Below are positions 21,711-22,341 of a stretch of DNA of 22,341 nt, in pieces; positions within the stretch are counted from its first letter, which is position 1, and each line of letters opens with the position of its first letter. The notes beneath the pieces were generated by a model that worked only from the letters and a program-made list of their open reading frames with translations, was not told the origin of the DNA and made no database searches. This stretch comes from UBA2219 sp964612075 (lineage in GTDB: Bacteria > Desulfobacterota > Deferrimicrobia > Deferrimicrobiales > Deferrimicrobiaceae): assembly GCA_964612075.1 (NCBI GenBank), contig CAZTFC010000041.1, positions 1 to 22,341 of the forward strand, written 5' to 3'. A program made the translations under genes and the position numbers.

Positions 21711-22288
21711 GCGCCCCCGGCGCGCCGTACCTCGACGCGAAGGAGAAGGAGGAGCTGCTCGGGGTAGCCCGCGGGACGATCGAGGGATACGTGCGGGATC
21801 GCAAGGTCCCCGCGGTCTCCGGCCTCTCCGGCCGGCTCGCCGCTCCCGGGGCGGCGTTCGTCACCCTGAAGAAGAAGGGGCGGCTGCGCGGCTGCATCGG
21901 CTACACGGAAGCCGTGGCGCCGCTGTTCAAGGTCGTCCAGGAGTGCGCCGTCGCCGCCGCCACGGAGGACCCGAGGTTCCCGCCCGTGACCCCGGCCGAG
22001 CTTTCGTCCATCGACCTGGAGATCTCCGTCCTGACGCCGCTTGTTCCCGTCCGCGCCGACGAGGTCGAGGTGGGCCGCCACGGCCTGATGGTCTCGCACC
22101 TGGGGCGGCGAGGGCTCCTGCTGCCGCAGGTGCCCGTGGAGCTGGGATGGGACCGGGAGACGTTCCTGGAACAGACCTGCGTGAAGGCCGGCCTGCCCCC
22201 CGACGCCTGGCGACGCGGGGCGACGCTCCAGGCGTTCACCGCGGAGGTGTTCGGGGAGCCCGGGGGCGGGGAAACGGCTTCGGGCTAA
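21707..22288 (+). CDS. AMMECR1-domain protein (AmmeMemoRadiSam system protein A-like)
   Basis: This 193-residue protein covers one AMMECR1 domain. The signature LRGCIG is at residues 60-65, within KKGRLRGCIGYTEAVAPL, followed by CAVAAATEDPRFPPVTPAEL and the DLEISVLTPL strand. Members often occur with Memo-like and radical SAM genes in the AmmeMemoRadiSam cluster, whose biochemical role is not established; neither partner is visible here, though the window ends soon after. The ATG at 21707 overlaps the HD-GYP stop in ATGA, with GGAGG about 10 bases upstream inside that gene, so the two are very likely translated from one message. The conserved cysteine in RGCIG has been suggested to be catalytic, but no reaction is known. 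Confidence 0.9.
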   Translation: MSAPGAPYLDAKEKEELLGVARGTIEGYVRDRKVPAVSGLSGRLAAPGAAFVTLKKKGRLRGCIGYTEAVAPLFKVVQECAVAAATEDPRFPPVTPAELSSIDLEISVLTPLVPVRADEVEVGRHGLMVSHLGRRGLLLPQVPVELGWDRETFLEQTCVKAGLPPDAWRRGATLQAFTAEVFGEPGGGETASG

Positions 22289-22341
22289 CGGCCCCGGGCC
22301 GCGATCCGGTCGCGGATCGTGGCTTTGAGCACCTTCCCCTG
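22285..22341 (-). CDS. 3' end of a probable AMP-dependent acyl-CoA synthetase/ligase
   Basis: Only the last 18 codons and the TAG stop are in the window. The sequence reads QGKVLKATIRDRIAARGR. The GK-V-L-K pattern followed by a basic helix is typical of the extreme C-terminus (A10 motif with the catalytic lysine) of adenylate-forming acyl-CoA ligases. The stop overlaps the TAA of the convergent AMMECR1 gene, leaving no space for a terminator. With so little sequence the family is likely but the substrate is unknown. Confidence 0.55.
   Translation of the reverse strand, partial: QGKVLKATIRDRIAARGR

Noticed and set aside
1..22341. Mobile elements, CRISPR arrays, defence islands, tRNA or rRNA genes
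   Set aside because: No direct-repeat arrays, transposase or integrase motifs, attachment-site-like repeats or cloverleaf sequences were seen. Gene spacing and codon use look uniform apart from the AT-rich gap at 20550-20640.

Overview
This is a GC-rich bacterial chromosome segment with tightly packed housekeeping and metabolic genes. I see no rRNA or tRNA gene, insertion sequence, prophage or CRISPR array. The gene set suggests a deltaproteobacterial-type lineage (Desulfobacterota, Desulfuromonadota or a relative): a five-helix type B succinate dehydrogenase/fumarate reductase, a roughly 1000-residue NAD-glutamate dehydrogenase, a sigma-54 promoter on amtB, a hybrid PAS histidine kinase, a PHK-AckA pair and a REC-HD-GYP regulator. 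This placement is inference from gene content. No marker gene in the window fixes the taxon.

Layout. Positions 1-2532 (+) hold the 3' part of a beta-propeller-like protein, an unrecognised protein with a calcium-loop-like motif, and an exported SUMF1-fold protein that lacks the formylglycine-generating cysteines. Next come a bacterioferritin (2575-3048, +) and a strong hairpin terminator. Positions 3098-13116 are all on the minus strand. Read in transcription order they are a large NAD-glutamate dehydrogenase, then sdhC-sdhA-sdhB, then phosphoketolase (xfp) and acetate kinase (ackA). From 13181 the strand switches to plus: an RlmD-type 23S rRNA m5U methyltransferase, a three-helix GAF/PAS/PAS hybrid histidine kinase, the ammonium transporter amtB, a PIG-L deacetylase, a YchF-related P-loop protein, a REC-HD-GYP regulator and an AMMECR1-domain protein. 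The last 57 bases are the 3' end of a minus-strand gene, probably an acyl-CoA ligase.

How the genes work together. Phosphoketolase makes acetyl phosphate and acetate kinase turns it into acetate plus ATP; their 4-base start/stop overlap implies coupled translation. The sdhCAB genes just upstream form one membrane complex that exchanges electrons between succinate/fumarate and quinone, and the 48-base gap to xfp allows read-through. Glutamate dehydrogenase and AmtB both concern nitrogen, and the amtB leader has a textbook -24/-12 promoter, a 16-bp palindrome upstream of it, and a hairpin that pairs with the Shine-Dalgarno sequence. The HD-GYP regulator overlaps the AMMECR1 gene by 4 bases and sits behind an unusually AT-rich promoter region.

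I did not find a clearly new multi-gene system. The observations most worth following are the amtB control region, the HD-GYP/AMMECR1 pair, the sdh-xfp-ackA arrangement, the degenerate SUMF1 protein and the divergent YchF-like protein.
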